A DNA stretch of 64,000 nt from Ustulina deusta. Taxonomy: Eukaryota; Ascomycota; Sordariomycetes; Xylariales; Xylariaceae. The notes beneath the pieces were generated by a model, which saw only the letters and a program-made list of their open reading frames with translations, did not search any database and was not told the origin of the DNA. Each line of letters opens with the position of its first letter. Position 1 is the stretch's first letter. The position numbers and the translations under genes were made by a program. The stretch spans positions 310,001 through 374,000 of the forward strand of contig JAJNNX010000006.1 in assembly GCA_023159155.1 (NCBI GenBank), given 5' to 3'. Positions 49,963 to 62,520 of this stretch are shown here, piece by piece.

Positions 49963-52671
49963 ATGGGTCTCAAGGACCACGAAGTTGATGCTGCGGCATC
50001 GAGCGATATCAGCAACATCCGCGAAGACCGCCCACGAGAGCATCGGACCAAGACTGAGCGCTCAAAGTCAAAGAGGGATAAAGACTCCAAGGACGTCCAC
50101 CGCCATAGATCACACCGATCTTCCAAGACGAAGACGCCCGTCGATGCCGAATCGTCTATCACATCCTCCACCCATCATCGCCGACATCGAACTAGAGAGG
50201 AGAAGGAGAGGGATCGGGAGAATAAAGAGAAGGCTTCTTCGATGAGTAACCTTGATGACCTTGTGCCCGAACTCACCAGGACCTCGATTGCTGGCAGCAG
50301 AGTCAGCCTTCCGTACCCTACTTTCAGCAAGGCGCACAGCAAAGAAGCCGTCCATAGCCGTGATGATCTGAGTACTTCAAACCGCCAAGGCGAGCCGTTG
50401 ACCCCTGATCCTACAGATCTAGGTTCTGGGAGCAGGCGGCGATCCAAATCCACCGAGCGTTCGACGGAGACGAAAAAGTCTTCACGCAAAGATGATCGGC
50501 CGCCCAGCCCTCCCGAGACGGACTTGGCGAGTGAGAAGAAAGGGCGCAGCAAGACTTCTGGCTCAAAACTACGGCCCGACGGTTTGGAACGATCCAGATC
50601 CAGGGCATCAGGCGTCTCTAGATCGAGCTCGCGGCACGAAGAGAAGTCGAAGCTATCCTCTAGATCTAAAACATCAAGCCAAACGACCTATATCAAATCG
50701 TCCACATTGAGGCCGCCCCCAGGTGTACAGATAATGGACGAAATCGCTTCCAGCCTAAGTGATGCTAAGACTGCCGAAGCCCAGTCAACCACGACCTCGG
50801 TACCCCCCAAAAGATCAATCTCTACAAAGTCATCAAGGATGCCCAGTCTCGACGCCGACGACTCGCCCGATTCTGTGCAGGACTCCTCACCGAAAACTCC
50901 CACCGCAACAACCCAATTTCCACCACCACAAGTCTTCCCGCATGAAAATCACAATGCCGGTTCAAACTTCAGTTATTCGAAAGAACATCCCACCCCTGTG
51001 GCAACTCCGGCGACCGATTTTGGCCCCCCTCCACCTCCACCCCCGCCACCACCGCCTCTGGATATTCAGGAGGTACCGAGAGTTGACTATTTGCTCCAAC
51101 ATGGCGGCCTGCAATATCCCGTCTCCAAGCATTTTCTCTCCGTTTTGCCCCGGCAGAATGGAACTCGGCCGTCGGACCCACCGCTAACGGGATGTGAGAC
51201 GTTATTTGCGCCATTCTTCAACCTTCTTAACCAATATCAGACGGTACTCCAAAAGCACGGTTCAGTTGCGGTAGCTACGGGACACAGGTCAGTAGCGCGG
51301 AGGTTACTCGACCGACTAGAAGACGTCTTCTCTCGAGACCTACCAGTAGAAGGATGCACATGTGTAATGTGTGAGCAGACGCCAGAGGAACATCAAGGGC
51401 TAGGGTGGGGTGAGGTGCTCGAGCGCGTAGGCGGTAGAGTAGAAATGCCTTCGTGGCCGCCCTTTGATCTATCTAGTGTAGTTGCGACTGCTATCGAAAG
51501 CACGGCAGACCTGCCTCCACGACCGGATTCACCAGTGAAGCTGGACCCTGATATTGCCGAAGAATTTCGAGATCATTATTTGCGGCAGACTAAGAAGGTC
51601 AAGTCGTCTGTGGACAAGTGGATGAATAGCTGCGCAGAGACACCCGCACCCCCTCCATCTGACGTAGACGATGAGACATTGGCTTTCGCCATTCTTACAA
51701 GCATTGACCAGGAAGAACGGCCGTACTTCAATGCTTTAATTTCCGGTGCAAAGGAGATACAACCTACTCTGCGAGCGCCGACTCCAATGCGAAAGTCTCG
51801 GTCAGATTTCCTAGTGAAAACAGGACTCCAGCTCCAGCGACTATACCGTTTATCGCAGCCGCCACGAGACGCGGAAACTGCCGTATATCTTGTGCAAAAC
51901 CCTTTGCATCACGACCTTCTCGCTACCATGGTCGATATTAGCCCTCAAGAATGGGAGATTCTCATCTCCGGTCGATTCGACGGCTTTCTCTGGTCAGGCG
52001 CTGATGCCGATGATGACATTACGCCGACAATGGAAAACCCGTTGTCACGAGGTGCTACGCCTGCAAGTAGTTTCTTTCCACCGCCACCCACACGACCGCC
52101 ACCTTTGGCTCCAGGTATGGGAACACGGCACACATCAGGCTTTGGCCCATCCCGTAGCACCACCCCATACTCGGGTGTATATTCGCGCGGTACAACCCCG
52201 GCTTCCTTTATCTCACTTTCATCAACAGTCACACATGGTCAAAACAGGCAACCTGTATCTCACGACGAAGAAGTTGAGATGGCTGTCTTGGCACAAGTAG
52301 AGCGAGAGATTTATCAGGGCATGGAGGCGCTCGAGGATGCCTTTGAGAAATTGCACGAGCACGCTGAAGTAGTGCGGAACGCACTCCGCCAACGCAACAA
52401 TGGCCTCCTCATGAGCCAGCAGCATCGTCGTGCGTCACGCATCGATGTTCTGCCGCAACACTCCGGAGGTTCAATGGGTTACGAACGCCCCCCTTGGGCC
52501 ACAGGCGACGAGGACGGAGTTACAAGCGAGAGTGATTGGGGTGGTGATGATTTCGACATTGCCCCTGAGGATTCCGCCAGTAACATATCCAGTTCACGAC
52601 ATAGGAGGCCGAAGCGAAGGCATGAACGACGAACGCCTGCCCCTATCGAGGAAGACGATGAAGAAAATTGA
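49963..52671 (+). CDS. conserved low-complexity fungal protein of unknown function
   Basis: A single exon encodes 902 residues. The ATG at 49963 has good context (CAACCATGG) and is the first ATG in the frame. Residues 1-120 are rich in Arg, Lys, Ser, Glu and His. The motif LVPELTRTSIAGSRVSLPYP, then FSKAHSKEAVHSRDD, is one I associate with a conserved family of filamentous fungi. A proline run lies near 355-366 (PPPPPPPPPPPLD). A folded core runs from about 370 to 680 and includes VDYLLQHGGLQYPVSKHFLS, RLLDRLEDVFSRDLP, a Cys cluster (CTCVMCEQ) and GLGWGEVLERVGGRVEMPSW. Residues 765-815 form a likely coiled coil, and the tail is acidic. From memory, relatives are sometimes labelled '5-methylcytosine G/T mismatch-specific DNA glycosylase'; I see no glycosylase motif, so I do not adopt that name. 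Confidence 0.82.
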   Translation: MGLKDHEVDAAASSDISNIREDRPREHRTKTERSKSKRDKDSKDVHRHRSHRSSKTKTPVDAESSITSSTHHRRHRTREEKERDRENKEKASSMSNLDDLVPELTRTSIAGSRVSLPYPTFSKAHSKEAVHSRDDLSTSNRQGEPLTPDPTDLGSGSRRRSKSTERSTETKKSSRKDDRPPSPPETDLASEKKGRSKTSGSKLRPDGLERSRSRASGVSRSSSRHEEKSKLSSRSKTSSQTTYIKSSTLRPPPGVQIMDEIASSLSDAKTAEAQSTTTSVPPKRSISTKSSRMPSLDADDSPDSVQDSSPKTPTATTQFPPPQVFPHENHNAGSNFSYSKEHPTPVATPATDFGPPPPPPPPPPPLDIQEVPRVDYLLQHGGLQYPVSKHFLSVLPRQNGTRPSDPPLTGCETLFAPFFNLLNQYQTVLQKHGSVAVATGHRSVARRLLDRLEDVFSRDLPVEGCTCVMCEQTPEEHQGLGWGEVLERVGGRVEMPSWPPFDLSSVVATAIESTADLPPRPDSPVKLDPDIAEEFRDHYLRQTKKVKSSVDKWMNSCAETPAPPPSDVDDETLAFAILTSIDQEERPYFNALISGAKEIQPTLRAPTPMRKSRSDFLVKTGLQLQRLYRLSQPPRDAETAVYLVQNPLHHDLLATMVDISPQEWEILISGRFDGFLWSGADADDDITPTMENPLSRGATPASSFFPPPPTRPPPLAPGMGTRHTSGFGPSRSTTPYSGVYSRGTTPASFISLSSTVTHGQNRQPVSHDEEVEMAVLAQVEREIYQGMEALEDAFEKLHEHAEVVRNALRQRNNGLLMSQQHRRASRIDVLPQHSGGSMGYERPPWATGDEDGVTSESDWGGDDFDIAPEDSASNISSSRHRRPKRRHERRTPAPIEEDDEEN

Positions 52672-53690
52672 GAAGAGGTTTCTTATTTGCAAATACACAA
52701 CTCAATGAATCGGGTTTAGTTGCGAAAATCTGCGCACTATGGAAAATACCGTCGCATTTGGAGATGAACGGACGATATTCTTATGGGATGACGATTTTGA
52801 GAGCGAACGAAAGCGAGAATGGCATTATCTCTTTCTTTTTGCAGATACCACGGCATGGCAAATTCTTTTTCTTGTGTATTTCGCTTTCCGATGGGCTTTT
52901 TCAAACCCCGCATTCAGAACATGCGGCACGAACATATGAACGCAGTGCTCCTTAGATGGTTATGCTGGTTGGAATTAGCAGCCGTCTAGAGGCGTACTAG
53001 CCAGGCATCCGGACGGACGCACACATATGTTGCATTTATTGGGTGGTTGATTGCTTGCAATACTACCTGCCTAGGATTGTCCTTGGAGCAGGGCGGAAAA
53101 GGGAGAATGTTTCCCCTCCCAGATTGAACTTCAGCTTTAGTTATTTAGGTACATTTTTCTTTCGGCTATCCAGCCGATGCATAGTTATGGAGTTATTCAA
53201 GGAGGCATTGAATGATATTTGCTCCTCTATCCCGTGTAACATTTAATCTACCCCGCTCGCTATAACAATTATAATGATATGCGGAGAACATGAACAAAGA
53301 TTCACGACTAAAACAGTGCCAGGTAAATTTATTTGTATACATTATTATAGGGAAGGTCGTCGATTTTTTTGTATGAATATCTACATACGCAAAAGAGAAG
53401 GGGTAAATTCAACACACATGATGGAGGTGTTGAGGAACAGTACGTAGTCCATGATCCCATTTCTCAAACACGTCCCTGAAGACTTGTGACCGAGCTGTCA
53501 AGGCGACATAGCTCAGAAAACAGCGGCTTGAAAATATTTCTAGAAGCTCCAAGAATATACAATAATTTGTTGTTCCTTATTATTCAGAAGACAGTTAGCC
53601 AATCTATATATAATGGGCTACAATCAGTGTATTATAGCGTATAGTACGTGCTAGCCACGTATCACACAAAAAAGAACAATCTAAACAGAA
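52672..53690. other. transition zone to AT-rich block
   Basis: About 1 kb downstream of the last gene has ordinary base composition and no credible gene. Composition then changes sharply near 53690. Confidence 0.6.
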
Positions 53691-56540
53691 CCTAAATATA
53701 ACTTACTAAAAAAAAAAATCTCTGTCCTAACCTCTATAAGCAAAAGTTAAGCTATAATATAAAATAAGTAAAACTAAATCATATAACACAGACCTAGTTA
53801 TATAATATAACAATCCTTTTTTCTAAATTAAGATCACATCTTTATAATATATAATTATTTTTTATTTTATTTATTAAATCTATCTATATTAAATATATTA
53901 TTTTTAAGATCTTTTATTTTGTTATCTAAATTATAGCTAACAATATTATTTATTATATTAAAATAGCTATTAATTATAATTGCTGCGTTTTTATTAATAA
54001 AAGCTATATTATACCAAACTATATTTTTATTAATAGTTATAAATCTAAATTAAATAATAAAAATCTAAGTATTAAATATTAAAACTTTGTTTTGTATTAT
54101 ATAAGTTATTTTATAATATATTATATAAAAAATATACTTAATAATCTTAATATATTTAGCAACTAACTTTTATTTACTAATATTTATATCAAACTAATAC
54201 GTTACGTTTTAAATAAAATCAATAAAAATAATATATTGCTATATTTTATATAAAAATATACGCTAGCTATTAAATAAAAAAATAATAAGTTATTTCTTTA
54301 TACTTATTTATTATCAAATAATATAAATAATAATTTTCTAAGCCACAAATAATAATTTTTTCTATAAAAAGTTTGCTATAGTAATCTTAAACATATAGGT
54401 TTTGTATTTAGCTATATTAAACATTAGCATAAAATTTTAATTAATATAACCGGACTAAAGCTTTGCAATTAAAATCTTAATATATTCGGACTTATTTTCT
54501 TTAGCCTACTATTTATTTTTGCAAATTTTTGCTTCTTTTTTAAAAAGTACTGCTTTAAAATATATAATATTTTTATTCAACTTAGCTTAATTAATAATAT
54601 CCGTAAATATTTTTTTATATAAAGCAGCATTATTAAACTAGCTTTTAAACTTATTAATAATCCTATATTTTTTAGTTTAATAAGAATAAAACGTAAATAT
54701 ATCTTTTTTTTTTAAATATATTTAAGTTAGCTAATAAGCTTAGTAACTATAGTAATATTAACTATAGTTTTAAAAAAATAAGCAATAAAACATAAGCAAT
54801 ATTAAACATAATATTTACTATTATAATTAATATAAATTAATTTATTATAATCGGGCTAAGACTTATAATAAGTTTAGTAGTAAAGTTTATATTCCAATTC
54901 TTATATATTAAAAAAAAAATACAATAATAATATAGTCCAAATAGTAATTTTTGCAATATATTAACTATTTACTACTAGGGTTAGCATAGCTAGATCTAGC
55001 CTATATAATAGTATTACTAATAATAAACTAGCTATAACAAGCCTATAATATTATAACTAAACTAAGATTTTATTATTTAATAAATTTAGGTTACTTAGCA
55101 CATACTAGATTAATAATAATAATATTATATTTATTATTTTATATATTTTAAATAATATATATAATAACTATTTTAAAAATAATCTTAATAATTATAAATA
55201 TAAATAACTTTTTATTAATTTTATTAACTTAAGCATTATAAAAAGTAATAATACTAATATTTAAGCATTACTTATTAAGCTAGTATAAATTAGCTTTAAA
55301 AATTAAAATAATAAAATCGCAAATATATTTGGCATTAGCCTAATTAATAAAGCTATTTTTATTAATAAATTTATTATTATTTTTTTAACGTTTAAAAAAA
55401 AAGCCAATCTACTAGTAGCTTTATAAATAATACTTTTAGCAAACATCTAAAATTAAATAATTATTAAATTATTATAATTATAAAAATTTTTAAACATAAA
55501 ACTATTATAAAACTTTATAAATATAAATTATAAAACGCTATTTTTAATATAATAATCAATTTTAAAACAATAAAAATAAATAGCGCTTAATTATTTTATA
55601 TAAATATTTATTAAAAATTTAAACTATAATATAAATAGGTTAAAAAATAAGTAAACTAATCTAGCTTACTATAATAGCTACTTACTAAAAAAAAAAGCAA
55701 GCAAATTTACTTATTATTTTTAGCAAAAATATAAACTATTACGTTAACTTATATAAAAGCAATAAATATATTAGCTTTAGTTATTTTTTGTTCCTTATTA
55801 ATAATTAAAACTTATATATTAAAAATAAAACTAATAATAAATAAAACAAAAAAAATACAAACAATAATATTAGCTTTTTTATATATATATTTAATAAATT
55901 ATTTATAAAACTATTTATATATCTTTTTGCTTTTTTTTTTCTAAAAGTTAGAATTAAGCTTACAGATTTTAAAATAAAAAAAAATATACTAAACAAAAAA
56001 ATCTATTTTTTGTTATATTATATACCTATTAATAACCGATTTGATTAATTCAAAGCTTTTTTAAATAATAACTTTTTTATTTTTTATATTAATAATATTT
56101 TATATAAGCTATGCAAAAAGGCGTTCGGGCTTAAGCAAGTTTATAAAATCTTTAGGCATATATTACTTGTTTACTTTATAAAATATACGCTTTATTACAA
56201 TAGTAATAATTATAGCTTAAATAATTTTAAGTTTAATATTTAAATTATATTTTATTTAGTCCTAACAAATAATATATATTATATTATTTAATTAATAATT
56301 ATTATTACTAATAATAATAATTTAAATATATTAAAAATAGATTAACTATATATAAATAAAATATTTATAAATTATATTATAAATATTATCTATTTAATAT
56401 AAAAATTAATAATAGCTTGTTTAATAGTAGTATTAAAACATATAACTCCTATATTAGCATTATTTTAACTAGCTTATATATTAGTATATATAATAACATT
56501 ATTTTAACTAAAAACTTAAATAATACCTACATTCTAAGTA

Positions 56541-56725
56541 ATAACTTAAGCAGTATTATTATTGCTTATAAAACTATTACCCTAGCTACTATTATTAAAT
56601 AACTATATTAATACTCCTATATTTTAAATAGCAGCTTAAGCAGTATTATTATTAATATTATTATTGCTTATAAAACTATTGCTTTAATTATTATTATTAA
56701 AAAGCTATATTAATACTTTTATAAT
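56541..56725 (+). repeat. tandem pair of ~90-base AT-rich units
   Basis: Two neighbouring units share ACTTAAGCAGTATTATTATT-like, GCTTATAAAACTATT and CTATATTAATACT blocks (about 56541-56625 and 56629-56725). The second contains an extra AATATTATTATT insertion. It is probably a decayed minisatellite inside a transposon. Confidence 0.55.
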
Positions 56726-58939
56726 ATTTAATACTATATTTAATACTAGGTCCTAAATAAAAAGCTTCCTAAAAAAAACTATAATAAAAATCTTACTACT
56801 TTTAAAACATCTATATATAAATTTAATACTAAAAAAACATTTTTTAACGTTATATATAATAATTTTGTATTATTTATTATTAAATTTAATATAAGCAGCA
56901 AAAAAGCAATTAAATTACTTTTTAATAATACTACAAAATTAATAATAAATAACTATTTTATATTAAATAATAGTTCGGAGCAATAATAAATTTAATTATT
57001 AAGCTTTGTTTTTATTAATCTTTTTTTAATTTTTTTAAAATATAAAAATTATAAAATCTATAAAAAAAAAGATAATTATAGCTGCTTTATAGGGTAGGGC
57101 TATAAAATAGCAATATTTGCTTGCTAGCAAACCTAAAATATAATTTATAAAATAAGTTATAATAAAAAAGACTTTAAAGTTATAGTAGCAAATATATTTC
57201 TGATTAAAATCTATAGCCTAAAAATAAAAAAATAAAAAATAATTATTACTATCCTTATTAATAATTATATTAATAATAACTTTTATTTCTACTTTTATAA
57301 TATTTTTATAAATTATAGTATTAAAAATAACTAAAATATTAAAATATAATATAACTTTTACAACTTAAACAAGATATTTTTTGCTATTAAATTATTTAGA
57401 AATATTAGAATTAAAGACTTTAAATAAAACAAGCTTTTCTAAACCCTAGGCAGCTTTTTAAAAAAGATATAAAAAAATAAAAACAATAAAAATAACTAGT
57501 ATAATATTATTTTATTTTTTGCTTAATCAATAATAAATAACTATATACTAAAATATATATTTAATTATTTTAATAAAAGCAATAAATAGTTTAAAATATT
57601 ACTATTATATAACTATATTTTTAATATATTGTTTATATTTATTTTATAGTTTTTAATATTAAAAAAAAAACTATAGCGTTAAGTTTTTAAACTATTTATT
57701 ATAAGCTTTTTTAAAGTTTTTTAAAACAATTATTAAAATAAACTTAAAATATTGCTTTATATAACTAAACATATAAGATTATCTGCTTTTACTAATATTA
57801 CAAGCTATAGCACAGGCCTTTAAAATTTTTTTAATAATTATATTAATGCTTTAGTTTTATTAACTTTAATTTTAAATAAATTATAAAACTTATAAAACAT
57901 ATTTATAAATTTAATTTTATAAAAACTATTAAGCTAAAAAATATTAGCTAAACAATAAAAATATAACAAAAAAAAAACTAAGTAATAAAATAGCTATAAT
58001 CTGTTATATTATAAAAAAATATTACTAAAGCAAACATAAGCTATTATAAAATAAGCTTTAAAAAGCTATCCTAATAATAATATTTATAAGCAATAATATA
58101 AAACAAAAAAATTAATCTTTTTTATAAAGTTATAAATGTTTAAAAATATTTTTAATATTTAAAAATAGTATTTTTATAAAAAATAAGTTTATTAAATATA
58201 TTAAACTTGCTATTTTTAGCATTTTATATAAATAGCTTATATAAAAATATATCTTATTTTTTATAGCTTTTTATAAAAATGCTAATTATTTTTTTGGCTT
58301 TTTTATTATAGCATAAAATACTAATCTCAAATTTATATAATAAATCTAAGTTTGCTATAAGTTTGTTAAAAAGGTTAAATTGTTAAATAAAATTATTAAA
58401 AAACATATTAATAAACTAAACTATATAGTCTAAGCGCAACATATAATAAATATTATTTATAATAACTAAAATATTTACTATAAATTTAATAAATAATATA
58501 TTATATTTTAAAGCTTTTAATAAATCTTTATAGCCTTGCTTTACTAACTAATTATATACTAAACCTTTGCTTATTTCAGTAATAGTAAGCTTTTAAATAA
58601 AAGCTGTATAAAAAAAATAAATATTTATAATAAATATAAATATTTTATATTCTAAATTAAACATTATTAACCTTAATTATATTATAATAAGCTAGCATAT
58701 AATTTAATTTAAGAAATAATATATAGTTAAAATAATAAAAAAATACAAATTAAAGGTTTATTTACTTAAGTTTTTTTTAGCTTATTTTATCCTTTAAAAT
58801 ATTATAAGTTATAAAATATACTATAATAGCTAAAATATATTTGCTTTTTTACTTATTATATTTATTAATATAAAATATTTATTAAAGTTGTTTTATAAAA
58901 TTTATATTATTATTTAATATAAATATAATATTTAAAGTA

Positions 58940-59001
58940 ACGTAGGACACAAGCTAATTGCTAACACAAGTTAATTGCTAACTTTTTTGCATTTTTATAC
59001 G
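58940..59001 (+). repeat. left terminal inverted repeat
   Basis: Starts ACGTAGGACACAAGCTAATT. It contains an internal partial direct repeat, CTAATTGCTAAC then TTAATTGCTAAC, which could be a transposase-binding pair. Confidence 0.88.
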
Positions 59002-60737
59002 CTTTTTTTTTAATTACTATTTTTATAACTAATAACAATAATATTTTTTTAAAACAAAGCAAACTTGTAGTTTATATTAGAAGTTTTTAATTGCAACAAA
59101 AAATTAATTGTTAATTGTATAGTATAAATCTATAATGTTCCTTGTATAACTTTTTATAATTAGCGCGCTAGCAAACAAACCTAACAAATATTTATTGTAT
59201 AATATTAAAAATTAACCGAACTTAAAAAAAATACTATTATATAATATATTATAAACTTAGTTTTATAATTTTTTTTGTTTTAAATAAATAGTATTAAAAA
59301 TATAACTAATCGATTGCTATATAAATATAACGCGCCTAAAGTTAGCATTAACTAGGCTTTAAACTTTATATAATAATATTTTATGTTTAAAACATGTTTT
59401 AATTAAAAAATTAATTATTAGTAAATTTTTTATAAAAATCTTATTATATATAACAAATAATTTAAGCTTATATAAAACATAATAATTAAATATAGTATTT
59501 TAAAAAAAAATATTTATAACTTTAATAAAACAAGCTTTATAATAGGCCAAATTTTATTTGAAATAGTTATAATAATATCTGACCAGCACAAATAACTAAA
59601 GGTTGTTTAGCTAGGCAATTATAAATAATTAACTATTATTTAAAGTGTTAGTTTGTATAGCTATATAGTTCTGCTATATATTATTTTAATAAACAAAACT
59701 TATTTTTTGTTTTAGTATACTAATAGCTAACTACTATATAACTAAAGAATTATAGTTATAAAAAATAGCTAAACAATAAATAAACAAAGTTTAGATTAGA
59801 TTAATTATTTTAATTTATATATAGCTAGTTATATAAAGGGTATTTATTGCTTATTAATCCTTAATAGCTATAAAAGCTACTATTTAACTAATTTTAAACT
59901 ATATTATAAAAATTATAACATTATTACTTTTTATATGTTTGTTTATTTGTTATACTAATTTTAACTTTTTAATATTAGTTATTTTGGCTTATTAAAACGT
60001 TTATATATAAAAGAAATCAATAATTTAATACGAATATATATTATTTATATTATTAAAAAGGATTTTTTTGTTATGTTTTATAAAATATATAAAGTTTTTA
60101 TAATAAAATCTAATATTTAAAAAAGTTTTAAAAGTATTAGATTAGTGCTATATGATTTAAAACATATATTTTTTTAGCTCGAAGTTTAATTGCTAACTGA
60201 AATATTTTTTAAATTATCTAACGGACTTTTAGTTCTTTAGTAATTAAAAATTTTATATAATATAACTAATATATAATTATAAACTAAATATATTAAAAAT
60301 AAGGTTATATAATATTAAAATAGTTTGCTAAGTATTATTTTAAATATTATTAATTATATTATAAAAAATATAATATTGCTTATATATAAAGTTATATTAT
60401 TAAAAAAAAAAATTGCTAAACTTTATATAGCAAATAAAATACTTAGCTAATACTGCTATATAAAAAAAAAACATATATAAAATAAAAGGTTATTTATTAT
60501 ATAAAAAAAATAAAATTTTAAAACTAAACAAGCTATTAAAAAACAAATAATAAAAAAAATATAGTAAAATAGTTATTATATAAAAAAAGATATATTACAT
60601 ATATAACAATATAAAATATATAGCAAGCTTAGGCATAATTTGCATATTTATTAAAATACTATAAAAATATTTAGTAATAATATTTCCGATTAGATCTAAT
60701 TAATTTTTTGTATTATAGTTGAATTATTTGACTTATA

Positions 60738-60799
60738 CGTACAAAAATATAAAAAAGTTGGCAATTGACTTGTATTAGCAATTAGCTTGTGTCCTACGT
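60738..60799 (-). repeat. right terminal inverted repeat
   Basis: Its reverse complement matches the left TIR at 56 of 62 positions. It ends CCTACGT before the flanking TA. Confidence 0.88.
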
Positions 60800-60859
60800 T
60801 AAGGTTAATAGCTTTAATAAATAATATATTATTATATAAAATAGATTATTATAAAAATT

Positions 60860-60990
60860 CCGGATTGTTTAAAGCACTGCAGTAGGGCTGGTGCGCACGT
60901 ACAGGAGACAGGTCCTTAGTCATAGAGTAGAACATATTCTCGGAGACCTCGGAAATTACGGGACAAGAGGTATAAAAAACGCGCGTTTTT
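60860..60990 (+). other. GC-normal island 1 with TATA box
   Basis: Within AT-only DNA this stretch has normal composition. It carries TGCAGTAGGGCTGGTGC at 60878-60894 and TATAAAA at about 60971, then a palindromic ACGCGCGT. It resembles a promoter or LTR fragment that escaped mutation. No protein is encoded. Confidence 0.55.
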
Positions 60991-62520
60991 ATTTGAGGTT
61001 ATAAAAGACTTCTTTTTTTAGGGAGCAAACAATAGATAATTATTATAAAATATTAAATAAAAGTTAGGAATTTATTTTTATTAATTAATTATTGCGTTTT
61101 TATTTATAATTATAAATTAGATTTTAACCTAATATATATAAAAATTTATAAGCTAAAAAATATAGTCCGATATAAAAGGATTAAGTAGGTTTAGTTAGTT
61201 TAAGTGTATAATATGCCAATTAGAAGCTTTGCTTTATTTTATTAATATTTTTAATAAAATAATAAAAATTAATATTATTTAATATTTTTTAAAACATAAC
61301 TTATAATTAAAAACTAATATTATAGTTAATATACTTAATATATAAAAACTAACTACTAATTATACTAATTAGTTATATTTTTTTTAATAAATTTTTATAT
61401 AAAGCTAAACTTTTAATATAATTTAATAATATAATATAAAAATAATAAAAAACTAATTATAATAAAAATTAAATAAATATAAAGTATTAATAGAACTATT
61501 ATTTTTAAAACAATTAATTATAAAAATACTAATAGTACTACACCGCTTTTATTAGATCTATAAAAAGAATATAAAACCTAACTATAGTTATATTAAAAAA
61601 ACTAATATATTTATTAAACTTAAATATATATAAGCTTTTAATAAAGAACTTATAAAAATATAATATTAATTATATATATTTATATAATAGTAAGAACTAT
61701 AAAATATTAAATAAAAAAATATTATTAAAATTTAAAAACTATTGTTTTATTTTTAAAATATTTATTATTTTATTATTTCTATATATTAATAGTTTTAATT
61801 AGGAACCTAAAATAAATAACCTAAACGTTTTAAAACAATTATAAAATTTTGGGTTTTTTTTAATAAAGTTTACTTTAAATATTTTAATTATAAATATATT
61901 TATTTTTAATATTATACTAATTAATAATCAGACTAATAAATACTAGCTAGCTAAGCTTTTAATATTTATATAATTAGTTTTTAGAAGTACTATAGTTCTA
62001 TATATTATTAGTTTATTTATTTCTGATTTTATATCTTGTTTTTAAAACTAATTTAATAAAAAAAATATAATTAAATAGCTTTATAAAATAAAAAGACTTT
62101 TTAAGTTATATAGATTTTTATAAATTAAATAAATTAATTAGTTATTATACTACATAAAAACTATAATTAAAAAATATATAGTCTAATATATTATTAGTTT
62201 TTATATTAATTAGGATTAAATTATTATAAGCTTAAAATAAAAATATAAAACAATTAATTTTAAATAAACCTAATTATAAAAAAAATAACTTATTAAGTTT
62301 TTTTTAAATATTAAAATAAAATTTTAAAATTATATTTAATTTTTTTTTAAATATATAGCTTTAATTAATAAATTTAGCTAAAAAATATTTTTAATACTTA
62401 AAAAGTTTTATTTATATAACTTAATTAAATTAATTTTTTTTAATTATTTTAAAAATATTTTTAATAAATATAAAATTATTAAAAATAACTTATAATAAAA
62501 AAAATATATTAATATTATAA

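Larger units (their letters stand above)
58940..60799. mobile_element. RIP-degraded DNA transposon with 62-base TIRs (Tc1/mariner-pogo-like)
   Basis: Terminal inverted repeats at 58940-59001 and 60738-60799 begin ACGTAGGACACAAGCTAATT and agree at 56 of 62 positions. All six mismatches are transitions. TA dinucleotides directly flank both ends (58938-58939, 60800-60801), as expected for a TA target duplication. The length of 1860 bases, the TIR size and the TA site fit the pogo/Fot1 group of fungi. The interior is AT-rich and full of stops, so no transposase can be read and the superfamily is inferred from structure only. Confidence 0.85.
53690..62520. other. AT-rich, RIP-like degenerated repeat block
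   Basis: The sequence is almost only A and T, with G and C mainly in GC, AGCT and TAGC contexts, CpA rare and TpA abundant. Stops are dense in all frames, and the few 60-codon ORFs (for example 55996-55805 and 56417-56602) are chance. This is the usual result of repeat-induced point mutation acting on transposons. One transposon corpse with readable ends (58940-60799) and one GC-normal island (about 60860-60990) are listed separately. No other element could be identified. Confidence 0.8.

Noticed and set aside
55805..56602. Two ~60-codon ORFs in the AT-rich block
   Set aside because: Only Ile, Asn, Lys, Phe, Leu and Tyr codons, as expected by chance in A/T-only DNA.
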